DNA of 64,000 bases from Streptomyces sp. NRRL F-6492 (GCF_001280125.1 NZ_LGEG01000211.1:62001-126000), one strand, 5' to 3'; positions 48,948 to 58,072 are shown, counted from the stretch's first letter. Numbers and translations are program-made. The notes: generated by a model from the sequence alone, not told the origin.

Positions 48948-50336
48948 CTACCTCCCGCTCAGCCTGTTCGCAAGGACCGCCACCCGGTCCGTCCGGGCCG
49001 ACAGCCCCAGGGACTCGCGCCGGTCCGCGCCGCGGAACGCCGCGTACATGGTCTGGACGCCGAGCCAGCGCAGCGGCTCCGGTTCCCACTTGCGGACCTT
49101 GTGGTCGACCCAGGGGAGGGTCGTGAGGTCGGTCGGGCCCGACTGGCCGGAGTCCTGCTGGATCAGGTCGCGCAGGGTGCGGGCGGCGAGGTTGGCGGTG
49201 GCGACGCCCGAGCCGACGTAGCCGCCCGCCCAGCCCAGGCCCGTGGAGCGGTCGAGGGTGACCGTCGCGCACCAGTCGCGCGGGACGCCGAGCACGCCGG
49301 ACCAGGCGTGTTCCACCCGTACCCCCGCCAGCTGCGGGAAGAGGCGGACCAGGATCTCGCGCAGGGCCTCGATCGTCCGCGGCTGGGTGCGGCCGTCGTT
49401 GTCGGTCTTCGAGCCGAAGCGGTACGGGACGCCCCGGCCGCCGAGCGCGATGCGGCCGTCGGCGGTGCGCTGGGCGTACATGTACGCGTGCGCCATGTCG
49501 CCGAGGGTCTCGCGGCCCTCCCAGCCGACGGTCTCCCACTGCGCGTCGGTGAGCGGCTCGGTGGCGATCATCGAGGAGTTCATGGGGAGCCAGGCGCGGC
49601 GCTGGCCGGCGAGGGAGGCGGTGAAGCCCTCGGTGCAGCGCAGCACGTACGGGGCGCGGACCGTGCCGTACGGGGTGACCGCGTGCTTCGGCCTGATCTC
49701 CGTGACCGGCGTCGACTCGTGGATCGTGACCCCGAGCGCCTCGACCGCCGCCGCGAGCCCCTTCACCAGCTTCACCGGGTGGAGGCGGGCGCCGTGCGGG
49801 GTCCAGGAGGAGCCGACGGCGCCGGTCACGCGGACGCGCGCGGCGGTCTCGCGGGCCCCGTGCAGCACGCGGTCGGTCTCGCCGAAGGCGGTCTCCACCG
49901 CGTGGAAGTCCCGGAGGCGGGTGAGCTGGGCGGGGGAGAGGGCGACTTCGAGGACGCCGCCGCGGTGCACGTCGGCGTCGATCCTCTCCCGCTCGCAGAC
50001 GTCGACGACCTCGGCGACGGTCGCGTTCATGGCCTGCTGGAGGCGGACGGCCGCCTCGTGGCCGTGGAGCTTCGCGTAGCGGTCGCGGCCGGCGATGCCG
50101 TTGTAGAGCCAGCCGCCGTTGCGCCCGGAGGCGCCGTACCCGCAGAACTTCGCCTCCAGGACGGTGATGTTGAGGAAGGGCACGGCCTTCTTCAGGTAGT
50201 AGGCGGTCCACAGGCCGGTGTAGCCGCCGCCCACGATGCAGACGTCGGCGGCGGTGTCGCCGGGGAGCGGCTCGCGGGGGGCGGGGGCGCCCTCCTGGGC
50301 GTACCAGAACGAGATGCCGCCGTTGACCGTGCTCAT
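48948..50336 (-). CDS. FAD-dependent oxidoreductase (DAO/gamma-glutamylputrescine oxidase-like)
   Basis: The 462-residue flavoprotein of the D-amino-acid-oxidase family has the Rossmann motif ADVCIVGGGYTGLWTAYYLK at about 28-47, an ATG motif-like YGASGRNGGWLYNG, and a C-terminal GWAGGYVGSGVATANLAART that closes the FAD site. The closest remembered relatives are PuuB-type amine oxidases, so an amino acid or polyamine substrate is plausible. ATG 50336 chosen (MSTVNGGISFWYAQEG). Confidence 0.85.
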   Translation of the reverse strand: MSTVNGGISFWYAQEGAPAPREPLPGDTAADVCIVGGGYTGLWTAYYLKKAVPFLNITVLEAKFCGYGASGRNGGWLYNGIAGRDRYAKLHGHEAAVRLQQAMNATVAEVVDVCERERIDADVHRGGVLEVALSPAQLTRLRDFHAVETAFGETDRVLHGARETAARVRVTGAVGSSWTPHGARLHPVKLVKGLAAAVEALGVTIHESTPVTEIRPKHAVTPYGTVRAPYVLRCTEGFTASLAGQRRAWLPMNSSMIATEPLTDAQWETVGWEGRETLGDMAHAYMYAQRTADGRIALGGRGVPYRFGSKTDNDGRTQPRTIEALREILVRLFPQLAGVRVEHAWSGVLGVPRDWCATVTLDRSTGLGWAGGYVGSGVATANLAARTLRDLIQQDSGQSGPTDLTTLPWVDHKVRKWEPEPLRWLGVQTMYAAFRGADRRESLGLSARTDRVAVLANRLSGR

Positions 50337-50479
50337 GTCCACCCCTGCAACTGTGTACCCCTGGACGCGGAATGCGTGGGCGGGACGTTACCCCGGCCCT
50401 CCGGCCCGTGGATACGGCTGACGTGGCGAGGGATTCCGCGCCGGGCCCGGCACCGTGTACGCCGTCTAGGCTCGGCGGC

Positions 50480-51373
50480 ATGATCCACGTACCGGAGGAA
50501 CTCGCGCGGTCGCAGGCGAAGTACAACGGTGCGGCGGGGCGGGCGTTCGTCGCCGGACTGCCGCGTACGGCCGGGGAGTTCCTCGACCGGTGGGGGCTGC
50601 GGGTCACCGGGCCCTCGATGTACGGGACGGCCTCGCTGGTCCTTCCGGTGGAGCGGCGCGCGGACGGCGTGCCCGCCGCCCTCAAGATGCAGATCCTCGA
50701 CGAGGAGACCGGGGGCGAGCCGGTCGGGCTGCGCGCCTGGGACGGGGCGGGTGCCGTACGGCTCCTCGACCACGACCCCGCGACCGGCACCATGCTCCTG
50801 GAGCGCCTCGACGGGGCCCGGCCGCTGTCGTCCCTCGCGGACACCCGGGAGGCGATGCGGACCGTCGCGGGCCTCCTCGCCCGGCTCACGGCCGTCCCCG
50901 CGCCGCCCGGCCTGCGGACGCTCGGCGACGTCGCGGCCGGGATGCTCGCGGAGGTGCCCGGGGCCGCCGCCCGGCTCGGCCCGGAGGACGCGGCGGTCCT
51001 GCGGGACTGCGCGGCGGCGGTACGGGAGGTGGCGGGCGAACCGGGCGACCGGCTGCTCCACTGGGACCTGCACCTCGGGAACGTCCTGGCCGCCCGGCGG
51101 GAGCCCTGGCTGTCGATCGACCCCAAGCCGCTCGCGGGCGATCCCGGCTTCGACCTCCTCCCGGCGCTCGTGGACCGCTTCGACCCGGACCCGGACGAGG
51201 TGCTGTGGCGGTTCGACCTGCTCGCCGAGGTCGTCGGGGACCGGCGGCGCGCGGTGGCGTGGACGCTGGGACGGGTGCTCCAGAACGGGCTGTGGGACGT
51301 GGAGGACGGCGAACCGTCCCTGGACGCCGAGCAGGTCGCGGTCGCGCGGATCCTGCGGGAGCGGCGGGCCTGA
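50480..51373 (+). CDS. APH-type kinase (aminoglycoside/hydroxyurea phosphotransferase family)
   Basis: The 297-residue kinase-fold protein has an N-lobe with SMYGTASLVLPVERRADGVP and LKMQILDEETGGEPVGLRAW, and the catalytic loop LLHWDLHLGNVLAARREPWL, where H-W-D supplies the Brenner-motif Asp, followed by SIDPKPLAGDPGFDL. This matches the APH(6)/hydroxyurea phosphotransferase family. It may confer aminoglycoside or other drug resistance, or act on another hydroxylated substrate. ATG 50480. Confidence 0.83.
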   Translation: MIHVPEELARSQAKYNGAAGRAFVAGLPRTAGEFLDRWGLRVTGPSMYGTASLVLPVERRADGVPAALKMQILDEETGGEPVGLRAWDGAGAVRLLDHDPATGTMLLERLDGARPLSSLADTREAMRTVAGLLARLTAVPAPPGLRTLGDVAAGMLAEVPGAAARLGPEDAAVLRDCAAAVREVAGEPGDRLLHWDLHLGNVLAARREPWLSIDPKPLAGDPGFDLLPALVDRFDPDPDEVLWRFDLLAEVVGDRRRAVAWTLGRVLQNGLWDVEDGEPSLDAEQVAVARILRERRA

Positions 51374-51472
51374 CACCGGTGGGCCCGACGTCAGCGCGCC
51401 CGACCCCCGCCGACCGTTCCAGGACGTGGAACCCGCTGGTCACGGACGCCCCTCGCGGGGCACCCTGGCCCC

Positions 51473-51955
51473 ATGATCCGTCACGCCACCCCCGCCGACG
51501 TCCCCGTCGTCCACGCCATGGTCCGCGACCTCGCGGAGTACGAGAAGGCCCTCGACGAGGTCCGTACGACCCCCGGGCAGCTTCACGAGGCCCTCTTCGG
51601 CGAGCGGCCCGCCGCCTTCGCGCTCGTCGCGGAGGACGCGGCCGGCGAGCCGGTGGGCTTCGCGCTCTGGTTCCTCAACTTCTCGACCTGGCGCGGCGTC
51701 CACGGCATCTACCTGGAGGACCTGTACGTCCGCCCGGAGGCACGCGGCGGCGGCCACGGCAAGGCCCTGCTGCGCGAGCTGGCCCGGATCTGCGTCGAGC
51801 GCGGCTACGAGCGCCTGGAGTGGTCCGTCCTGAACTGGAACAAGCCCTCGATCGACTTCTACGAGTCCCTGGGCGCCCGCCCGCAGGACGAGTGGACGGT
51901 CTACCGGCTGACGGACGGGGCCCTGGCGGAGCTCGGCGGTGCGGCGGGAGTGTAG
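51473..51955 (+). CDS. GNAT N-acetyltransferase (diamine-acetyltransferase-like)
   Basis: The 160-residue protein has MIRHATPADVPVVHAMVRDL, FALWFLNFSTWRGVHGIYLE and the acetyl-CoA loop DLYVRPEARGGGHGKALLRE, with the terminal WNKPSIDFYESLGARPQDEW. This is the spermidine/spermine or thialysine acetyltransferase type. It is followed 9 bp later by a short gene, probably co-transcribed. Confidence 0.88.
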   Translation: MIRHATPADVPVVHAMVRDLAEYEKALDEVRTTPGQLHEALFGERPAAFALVAEDAAGEPVGFALWFLNFSTWRGVHGIYLEDLYVRPEARGGGHGKALLRELARICVERGYERLEWSVLNWNKPSIDFYESLGARPQDEWTVYRLTDGALAELGGAAGV

Positions 51956-51964
51956 GAAAGGGGC

Positions 51965-52312
51965 ATGGACAACGACGACAACGACATCGAGCAGCGGTTC
52001 CGGCGGATCACCGGTTTCATCGAGGACCGGCTGACCCCGCTCTTCGACCCCGTGAACGGCAGCGACCACGGCTTCGGCATGGACGACACCTCCCGGGCGC
52101 TGCGGGCCGCCCGCTACACCGTGCAGGCCGCGTCGGCCGTCTCCGGCCTCGTGGAGAAGCGGGCGACGGCGCCGGAGCTGCGGCAGGTCGTGGACCAGGC
52201 CCTCGAACACAACTGGGACGTGCTGCGGTCCGTCGCCCGGATGTGGGAGGACCACCCCGACTTCCTGAAGGAGTTCAAGGCGCACTCCTGGGACGTCGTC
52301 GGGGCCGTCTGA
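51965..52312 (+). CDS. Hypothetical 115-residue protein
   Basis: MDNDDNDIEQRFRRITGFIE begins a soluble acidic helical protein ending WEDHPDFLKEFKAHSWDVVG. It has no recognised domain. It starts 9 bp after the GNAT gene and ends 8 bp from the convergent quinone oxidoreductase, so it is probably the second gene of a two-gene operon. Confidence 0.65.
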   Translation: MDNDDNDIEQRFRRITGFIEDRLTPLFDPVNGSDHGFGMDDTSRALRAARYTVQAASAVSGLVEKRATAPELRQVVDQALEHNWDVLRSVARMWEDHPDFLKEFKAHSWDVVGAV

Positions 52313-52320
52313 CACACGGC

Positions 52321-53331
52321 CTAGGGCACCAGGACCACCTTGCCCGTCGTGCCCCGGTTCTCCAGGGCGCGGTGGGCCTGCGCCGCCTCCGCGAGCGGGA
52401 AGCGGTGGACCGCCGGGCGGAGGGTGCCGGCGGCCGCCTCCGCGAGGGCGGCGAGTTCGAGGTTGCGGACGTCGCCGCCCGCCTTCCGGATCATCACCGG
52501 GCCGAGGACGGACTCCGAGGTGATGCCGCGCTCCGCCAGCTCCTCCGGCGTGAAGGTGAGCGGTTCGCCGTCGTGGAGGCCGGCCCCGGACCAGCCGAAG
52601 ACGACGTGCTGCCCGCCCTTGCCGAGGAGGTCCACGGCGGCCCGGCCGGTGTCGCCGCCGACCGAGTCGAAGACGACCGTGGCCGTACGTCCGCCGAGGG
52701 GCCCGTCCAGGTACGCGCGGACCCGCTCCGGCCAGTCGTGCTCCAGGTAGTCGACGGCCAGGTCGGCGCCGTTCTCCCGGACCAGGGCGGTCTTCGCGGG
52801 CCCGCCCGCGAGGCCGACGACGGTGGCGCCGGCGTTCTTGGCGTACTGGACGAGCAGGGTGCCGATGCCGCCCGCCGCCGCCGGGACGATCGCGATCGAC
52901 TCGGGTCCGAGTTCCGTGAACCGGAGGATGCCCAGGGTCGTGCGGCCGGTGCCGATCATGGCGACGGCCTCCGCCTCGCCGAGGTGGTCGGGCAGGGCGT
53001 GCAGCCGGGAGGCGTCGGTGACGGCGAGTTCCGCGTACCCCCCGGGGACCATGCCGAGGTGGGCGACGACCCGCTCGCCGAGCCAGGACGGGTCGGTGCC
53101 CTCCCCGAGGGCGTCGACCGTGCCGGCGACCTCGCGGCCGGGGACCGTGGGCAGCTCGGCGGGGGCCGGGAAGGGGCCCGTAGCGCCCTGCCGGAGCGCC
53201 GTGTCGAGGAGGTGGACCCCGGCCGCCGCGACCCGGACGCGGACCTGGCCGGGGCCCGGGACGGGGTCGGGGACCTCCTCGTACGTGAGGTTCTCGGCGG
53301 GCCCGAAGGCGTGGAGGTGGACGGCGTGCAT
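52321..53331 (-). CDS. Quinone oxidoreductase-like MDR-family dehydrogenase
   Basis: The 336-residue medium-chain dehydrogenase/reductase lacks the catalytic zinc Cys, as quinone oxidoreductases do. MHAVHLHAFGPAENLTYEEV opens the GroES-like domain, the NADPH site is IVPAAAGGIGTLLVQYAKNA, and GKGGQHVVFGWSGAGLHDGE follows. It probably reduces quinones or enals with NADPH. A phased repeat array lies directly upstream of its ATG (53331), a likely control region. Confidence 0.9.
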   Translation of the reverse strand: MHAVHLHAFGPAENLTYEEVPDPVPGPGQVRVRVAAAGVHLLDTALRQGATGPFPAPAELPTVPGREVAGTVDALGEGTDPSWLGERVVAHLGMVPGGYAELAVTDASRLHALPDHLGEAEAVAMIGTGRTTLGILRFTELGPESIAIVPAAAGGIGTLLVQYAKNAGATVVGLAGGPAKTALVRENGADLAVDYLEHDWPERVRAYLDGPLGGRTATVVFDSVGGDTGRAAVDLLGKGGQHVVFGWSGAGLHDGEPLTFTPEELAERGITSESVLGPVMIRKAGGDVRNLELAALAEAAAGTLRPAVHRFPLAEAAQAHRALENRGTTGKVVLVP

Positions 53332-53348
53332 GGCGGTTCCCCTGTCGT

Positions 53349-53445
53349 CGTACGGATCACGAATGTCGTCGTGCGGATCACGAATGTCGTCGTGCGGATC
53401 ACGAAGGTGTCGTGCGGATCACGAATGTCGTCGTACGGATCACGA
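53349..53445. repeat. Five phased copies of a 14-bp element upstream of the quinone oxidoreductase
   Basis: CGTNCGGATCACGA occurs at 53349, 53370, 53391, 53411 and 53432, spacings 21, 21, 20 and 21 bases. Each copy has TCGT ... ACGA inverted ends. Two-turn helical phasing suggests cooperative binding by a regulator. Confidence 0.85.
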
Positions 53446-53507
53446 AGGTGTCGTGACGGGGAAAGCCTCCGACCTCGAGCGCGCTTGAGGTCAAGGCCCG
53501 CGAGGGA

Positions 53508-54671
53508 TCAGCGCGTCCCGTACGCGAGCCGTTCCGCGCGCAGCGCCAGCGACACCGCCTCGACCGCGCTCGTGAACGACACCTCCGAGAGGACGCCCGG
53601 CGCCGCGACCTGGTCGCCCACCAGGTACACCCCGTCGCCCCGGTCGACGGCCGGCCGGTCGCGCCAGGTGGCGCCGGGGCGGTCCACCGCCCCCGTACGC
53701 CCCCGGGACAGCGACTCGCGCCGCCACACCGTCCGCTCGCGCCAGCCGGGGAAGCCGAGGTCGAGGAGCCGTTCCGCGTGGGCGATCCCGTCCGCCTTCG
53801 ACGCGTCCGGGCCGACGGGCAGCTGGGCCTGGAGGAGCTGCTGCCCGGCCGGGGCCAGCGAGGGGTCCGGCCCGGTGAACCGCTCGATCCAGCCGGGCGC
53901 GTCCAGGTCGGAGACGACGAACGGGTCCCCCTTCCGGGCCCGCAGCGCCAGGTCGACCAGGACCGTGCGGCCGCTCTCCCAGGTCAGCGACGGGTCGTCG
54001 AGGAGCCGGGCGGCGGCGGGCAGGGCGGTGGCGACGATCACCGGGCCCCCGCCGGCCGGCAGCGCGTCGACCCGGGACGAGGTCTCGATCCGTACGCCGA
54101 GCTCCCGCGCCCGGTCCGCCATCCGTCCGATCAGCTCGCCCCAGCCGCCCCGGACGTAGTGCGCCTCGGGCGGCAGGGCGGTGGCCCGGCGCAGCCGTTC
54201 CTGCACGAAGCGGGCGGAGAGCGCGCCGGGGTCGTGGTGGAAGAGCGCGACCCCGCTGTACGCGGCGGCGGCGCGGGCGGTCCGCGCGCCCGCGAGCCCG
54301 GTGGCCCAGGTGCGGAAGTCGACGTCGACGGGGGCCTGCCGGGCGGCGCGGAGGGACAGGCGGAGCAGGCCGGGCGGCGGGACGCGGCGGAGGGCGCCGT
54401 CGCGGTGGAAGCGCAGCCGGAGGACCTCGGCGGGCGGCAGCGGCGCGAGCGGGCCGAGGAGCGCGCGCTGCTTCAGCCAGGTCCAGTGCGGGCCGCCGCT
54501 GTAGAGGGCGTGCGGGCCGTCGTTCGTGCGGTACGGGCCCCCGGCGGTGCGCGCCCGGCCGCCGAGGTCCTCGTGGGCCTCGTACAGGGTCACGGCGGTG
54601 CCGGCCTCGGCGGCGGTGAGGGCCGCTGTCAGTCCGGCGAAGCCGCCGCCGACGATCGTGAGCTTCCGCAT
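53508..54671 (-). CDS. Phytoene-desaturase-like FAD amine oxidase
   Basis: The 387-residue flavoprotein has the dinucleotide motif TIVGGGFAGLTAALTAAEAG at about 5-24, followed by ARTAGGPYRTNDGPHALYSG, and the C-terminal GDGVYLVGDQVAAPGVLSEV that contacts FAD. This is the NAD(P)/FAD-dependent amine oxidase and carotenoid desaturase clan, but it is shorter than CrtI (about 490), so the substrate is uncertain. No carotenoid genes are adjacent. ATG 54671. Confidence 0.85.
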   Translation of the reverse strand: MRKLTIVGGGFAGLTAALTAAEAGTAVTLYEAHEDLGGRARTAGGPYRTNDGPHALYSGGPHWTWLKQRALLGPLAPLPPAEVLRLRFHRDGALRRVPPPGLLRLSLRAARQAPVDVDFRTWATGLAGARTARAAAAYSGVALFHHDPGALSARFVQERLRRATALPPEAHYVRGGWGELIGRMADRARELGVRIETSSRVDALPAGGGPVIVATALPAAARLLDDPSLTWESGRTVLVDLALRARKGDPFVVSDLDAPGWIERFTGPDPSLAPAGQQLLQAQLPVGPDASKADGIAHAERLLDLGFPGWRERTVWRRESLSRGRTGAVDRPGATWRDRPAVDRGDGVYLVGDQVAAPGVLSEVSFTSAVEAVSLALRAERLAYGTR

Positions 54672-54770
54672 GTCGGTCTCCCTCGTTCTCGGGTTCCGTA
54701 CCGGGACGGGGCGCGGGCCCGTGTGCGTGACACGGGGGGCGTTGTCAGTGTCGTACATCACCATGGGGGG

Positions 54771-55460
54771 ATGGCGAACCACGGTGCGGGGACGACGGCG
54801 CGGAAGAGGAAGGTGCCGGGGGCGCGGCGGCCGGAGGTGCGGCTGCCTCCCCTGGAGCCGTACGGGGGCGGTCTGGAGGCGGACGGGGACTACGACGGCC
54901 TGGAGCTGTCCGGGCTCGACCTGTCCGGGCAGCCGGGGGAGGGGGCCCGGTTCCTGGACTGCGCGCTGCGGGAGTGCGGCCTCGACGGGGCGCGGCTGAC
55001 GAACGCGCGGTTCCTGGACTCGGTGCTGAGCGGGGTGCGGGGCGTGGGGACGGACCTGGCGGGGGCGCAGCTGCGGGACGTGGAGGTCGTGGAGGCGCGG
55101 CTCGGCGGGACGCAGCTGCACGGGGCCGTCCTGGAGCGGGTCGTGGTGCGGGGCGGGAAGATCGACTACCTGAACCTGCGGTCCGCGAAGCTGAGGGACG
55201 TCGTCTTCGAGGGGTGCGTGCTCGGCGAGCCGGACTTCGGGGGCGCGGTCCTCGAACGGGTCGAGTTCGTGGACTGCGTCCTGACCGGGGCCGACTTCTC
55301 GGGCGCGCGGCTGCGGGACGCGGACCTGAGGGGGGCCCGCCGCCTGGAGATCGCGCGCGGCGTGGAGTCCCTGGCGGGGGCCGTGATCTCGACGGCCCAG
55401 CTCTTCGACCTGGCGCCGGTGCTCGCGGCGCAGCTGGGGGTGCGGGTGGAAGAGGGCTAG
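54771..55460 (+). CDS. Pentapeptide-repeat protein
   Basis: The 229-residue protein is built of A(D/N)Lxx-type repeats from about residue 35 (GLDLSG, GARLTNARFLDSVLSG, GTDLAGAQLRDVEV, GADFSGARLRDADLRGA). It predicts a right-handed quadrilateral beta-helix like MfpA/Qnr DNA mimics, but the gyrase-targeting features cannot be judged. A basic N-terminus (TTARKRKVPGARRPE) precedes. ATG 54771; the start is only 100 bp from the divergent oxidase. Confidence 0.85.
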   Translation: MANHGAGTTARKRKVPGARRPEVRLPPLEPYGGGLEADGDYDGLELSGLDLSGQPGEGARFLDCALRECGLDGARLTNARFLDSVLSGVRGVGTDLAGAQLRDVEVVEARLGGTQLHGAVLERVVVRGGKIDYLNLRSAKLRDVVFEGCVLGEPDFGGAVLERVEFVDCVLTGADFSGARLRDADLRGARRLEIARGVESLAGAVISTAQLFDLAPVLAAQLGVRVEEG

Positions 55461-55957
55461 GGCAGCCGGGGGAAGCGGGCCTGGAGCGACCAGACGGCCG
55501 GGTTGTCGGCGAGGCCCTCGTGCATGTCGGTGAGGTCCGCGATCAGGTCGTGCAGGAAGTCGCGGGCCTCGCGGCGCAGTTCGGCGTGGTTGAAGGTCAC
55601 CGGCGGCTCGTCGCCCGGCATCCAGTCGGCCTCGACGTCCACCCAGCCGAAGCGGCGCTCGAACAGCATCCGGTCCGTGGACTCGGTGAAGTCGAGCTCC
55701 GCGTACTGCGGCTGCGCGGCCCGGCTCCCGCGCGGGTCCCGGTCGAGCCGCTCCACGATGTCGCAGAGCGCCCACGCGAAGTCGAGCACCGGCACCCATC
55801 CCCAGGCCGTGGACACCTCCCGGTCCGCCTCGGTGTCCGCGAGGTACACGTCCCCGCAGAACAGGTCGTGCCGCAGCGCGTGGACGTCCGCGCGGCGGTA
55901 GTCGGTCTGCGGGGGGTCGGGGAAGCGACGCGAGAGGGAGTAGCCGATGTCGAGCAC
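55457..55957 (-). CDS. Hypothetical protein of about 166 residues
   Basis: The acidic soluble protein from GTG 55957 (VLDIGYSLSRRFPDPPQTDY) contains DLFCGDVYLADTEADREVST, DFAWALCDIVERLDRD and ELRREARDFLHDLIADLTDM. The family is not recognised. The frame stays open far upstream through the monooxygenase shadow, so the start is uncertain; I chose the first start giving a compact protein. Its stop overlaps the pentapeptide gene's end by 4 bases. Confidence 0.65.
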   Translation of the reverse strand: MLDIGYSLSRRFPDPPQTDYRRADVHALRHDLFCGDVYLADTEADREVSTAWGWVPVLDFAWALCDIVERLDRDPRGSRAAQPQYAELDFTESTDRMLFERRFGWVDVEADWMPGDEPPVTFNHAELRREARDFLHDLIADLTDMHEGLADNPAVWSLQARFPRLP

Positions 55958-55978
55958 GGGGTCGATGGTGTCACGGCC

Positions 55979-56045
55979 CAGGCCCGTACGGCTCCGGGCC
56001 CAGGCCCGTACGGCTCCGGGCCCAGGCCCGTACGGCTCCGGCTCC
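55979..56045. repeat. 22-bp tandem repeat (three copies)
   Basis: GGCCCGTACGGCTCCGGG recurs at 55981, 56003 and 56025 with a 22-bp period, between the hypothetical gene and the monooxygenase stop. Each unit contains CGTACG. Possibly a transcription-termination or slippage-prone element. Confidence 0.8.
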
Positions 56046-56061
56046 GGCCAGTACGCGGGGA

Positions 56062-57273
56062 TCAGCCGCTCCGGCCGTGCACCGCCCTCGCCACCCGGGG
56101 TCCCAGCCAGCGCTTGAGGCGGCGGAGGGGTTCCAGGCTGCCGGCGGCGCGGTCGAGGCGGTAGTAGAGCTGGGGCGGGACGTGCGGGAGGAGGGGGGAG
56201 TGGCGCTGGCCGAGGAGGGCGAACATGCGGGCCGGCTCCAGGTGCATGTAACGGGGCAGGTTCTCGTACCAGCGGGCGCTGTAGCGGGCGGCGCTCCGGG
56301 CCGAGACGAGTTCGGCGCGGCGCCGCTTCCCGTACAGCGTCAGGGCCGTGTCCAGGTCCCGGCCGGGGGCGCCCAGGGCGTCCGCGAGGGCGAGCGCGTC
56401 CTCCAGGGCCAGGGTGGTGCCCGCGCCGATCGAGTAGTGCGTGGTGTGGGCGGCGTCCCCGAGGAGGACCAGGTTGCCCCGGTGCCAGACGCGGTTGGTG
56501 AGGGTGCGGAAGGTGAGCCACCGGGCCGGCTCCTCGGCCCGGTCCCGGCCGATCAGCTCGTGCCCGTCGAGCAGGTCGTGGAAGAGCTTCTCCAGGAGGC
56601 GCAGGCCGTCGGCCTCGCCGAGCGCGTCCAGGCCCAGGCCGGTCCAGGTCTCCGGGGAGCACTCGACGACGCAGGTGGAGCGCTCGCCGCTGAAGCCGTA
56701 CGCGTAGCACCAGATCCAGCCGTGCTCCGTCTCCTTGAAGGCGAAGCTGAACGAGTCGAAGACCTTGGTCGTGCCGAGCCAGACGTACCGGTTGCGGCCG
56801 CTCGCCACCTCGCTGCCGAAGTGGTCCGCGTACGCCTCGCGGAGCGCGCTGTTCACCCCGTCGGCGGCGACGACCAGGTCCGCGTCCGCCAGTTCGGGCG
56901 CGTCCGGGCCGCTCACGCCGTGCTCGAACTCGATCCGCACGCCCAGCTCGCGGGCGCGGTCCGCGAGCAGCGCCAGCATCCGCCGGCGCCCGATGCCGAA
57001 GCCCGCGTCGCCCCGGTGGACGGTCCGCTCGTCGCGGACGATCGCGACCCCGTCGGTCCAGGTCACGGAGGCGTCCGCGACGGCCCGCGCGGACTCCGGG
57101 TCGCCCGCGCGCAGCTTGTCGAGGAGCCCGGCCCAGTACGTGACGCCCCAGCCGTACGTGGAACCCTCCGGGTTCCGCTCGTACACCGTGACGTCGTGCG
57201 ACGGGTCCCGCCGCTTCAGCAGGACCGAGAGGTAGAGGCCGGCGGGACCGCCGCCGACGATCGCGAGCTTCAC
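56062..57273 (-). CDS. FAD-dependent aromatic monooxygenase
   Basis: The 403-residue class A flavin monooxygenase has VKLAIVGGGPAGLYLSVLLK (FAD dinucleotide fold, 1-20), LADADLVVAADGVNSALREA (the conserved DG motif) and LVLLGDAAHTTHYSIGAGTT (GD motif). It resembles salicylyl-CoA 5-hydroxylase and related aromatic hydroxylases. GTG start at 57273. No pathway genes are adjacent, so the substrate is unknown. Confidence 0.87.
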   Translation of the reverse strand: MKLAIVGGGPAGLYLSVLLKRRDPSHDVTVYERNPEGSTYGWGVTYWAGLLDKLRAGDPESARAVADASVTWTDGVAIVRDERTVHRGDAGFGIGRRRMLALLADRARELGVRIEFEHGVSGPDAPELADADLVVAADGVNSALREAYADHFGSEVASGRNRYVWLGTTKVFDSFSFAFKETEHGWIWCYAYGFSGERSTCVVECSPETWTGLGLDALGEADGLRLLEKLFHDLLDGHELIGRDRAEEPARWLTFRTLTNRVWHRGNLVLLGDAAHTTHYSIGAGTTLALEDALALADALGAPGRDLDTALTLYGKRRRAELVSARSAARYSARWYENLPRYMHLEPARMFALLGQRHSPLLPHVPPQLYYRLDRAAGSLEPLRRLKRWLGPRVARAVHGRSG

Positions 57274-57387
57274 GTGCGCTCCACTGGGACTGAGGCGTGA
57301 CGCCTTGGGTTGGGGAGGTGACGCACGGTAGCAGTGGAAGGGGGTGTGGAGGCTCAAACGGTGCGAAGGCGCACGGAAGGGAAGTCG

Positions 57388-58011
57388 TCACGGCAGCAGC
57401 CGCCGCTCCTTCGCCACCGCCACCGCGCCCGCCCGCGTGTCCACGCCGAGCTTGGCGTAGATCCGGCCCAGGTGGGTCTTCACCGTCGCCTCGCTGATGA
57501 ACAGGGCCCGCGCGATCTCCCGGTTGCCGAGGCCGCGCCCCAGCTGCCCGAGGATGTCCCGCTCCCGGTCGGTGAGGCTCGGGCCCGCCGCGCCCCGCAT
57601 CCGGTCCATGACCCGGGTGGCGACCGGCGGCGAGAGGGCCGTGCGGCCCTGCGCGGCCGCGTGGATGGCCGCGAACAGCTCCTCCGGCCGCTCGGCCTTC
57701 AGGAGGTAGCCGGTGGCGCCCGCCCCGATCGCCCGGGTGATGTCGGCGTCCGTGTCGTACGTGGTGAGGACGAGGACGTGGACGCCGGTCGGCGCGATCC
57801 GGCGGGTCGCCTCCACGCCGTCGATCCCGGCCCCCAGCTGGAGGTCCATGAGGACGACGTCCGGCTTCAGCTTCGCCGCCAGGGCGACCGCCTCCTCGCC
57901 GCTGCCCGCCTCGCCCACGACGTCGATGTCGGGGGTGCTGCCGAGGAGGGCGAGCAGCCCGGCGCGGACCACCACGTGGTCGTCGCAGAGCAGGATCCGT
58001 ACGGAGGACAT
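57388..58011 (-). CDS. senR: Response regulator SenR
   Basis: NarL/LuxR-type response regulator. The 207-residue protein has a receiver domain (ILLCDDHVVVRAGLLALLGS, phospho-acceptor Asp in VVLMDLQLG near 54, Lys in GYLLKAERPEE) and a GerE helix-turn-helix (LTDRERDILGQLGRGLGNRE, then IARALFISEATVKTHLGRIY). It lies next to the sensor kinase gene and near divergent hbpS, the arrangement of the Streptomyces reticuli HbpS-SenS-SenR system that governs haem/redox stress response. ATG 58011. Confidence 0.85.
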   Translation of the reverse strand: MSSVRILLCDDHVVVRAGLLALLGSTPDIDVVGEAGSGEEAVALAAKLKPDVVLMDLQLGAGIDGVEATRRIAPTGVHVLVLTTYDTDADITRAIGAGATGYLLKAERPEELFAAIHAAAQGRTALSPPVATRVMDRMRGAAGPSLTDRERDILGQLGRGLGNREIARALFISEATVKTHLGRIYAKLGVDTRAGAVAVAKERRLLP

Positions 58012-58072
58012 CACGACTCCAGGGAGGGCGGCGGGGCGAACGGGAGCGGGGACGTCACGGGTTCCCGGGACG

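Noticed and set aside
46843..51126. A very long minus-strand open frame (over 1400 codons)
   Set aside because: It is the antisense shadow of the Mrr-TerD fusion, joined to frames across the oxidoreductase and kinase genes; composition and lack of a start argue against it.
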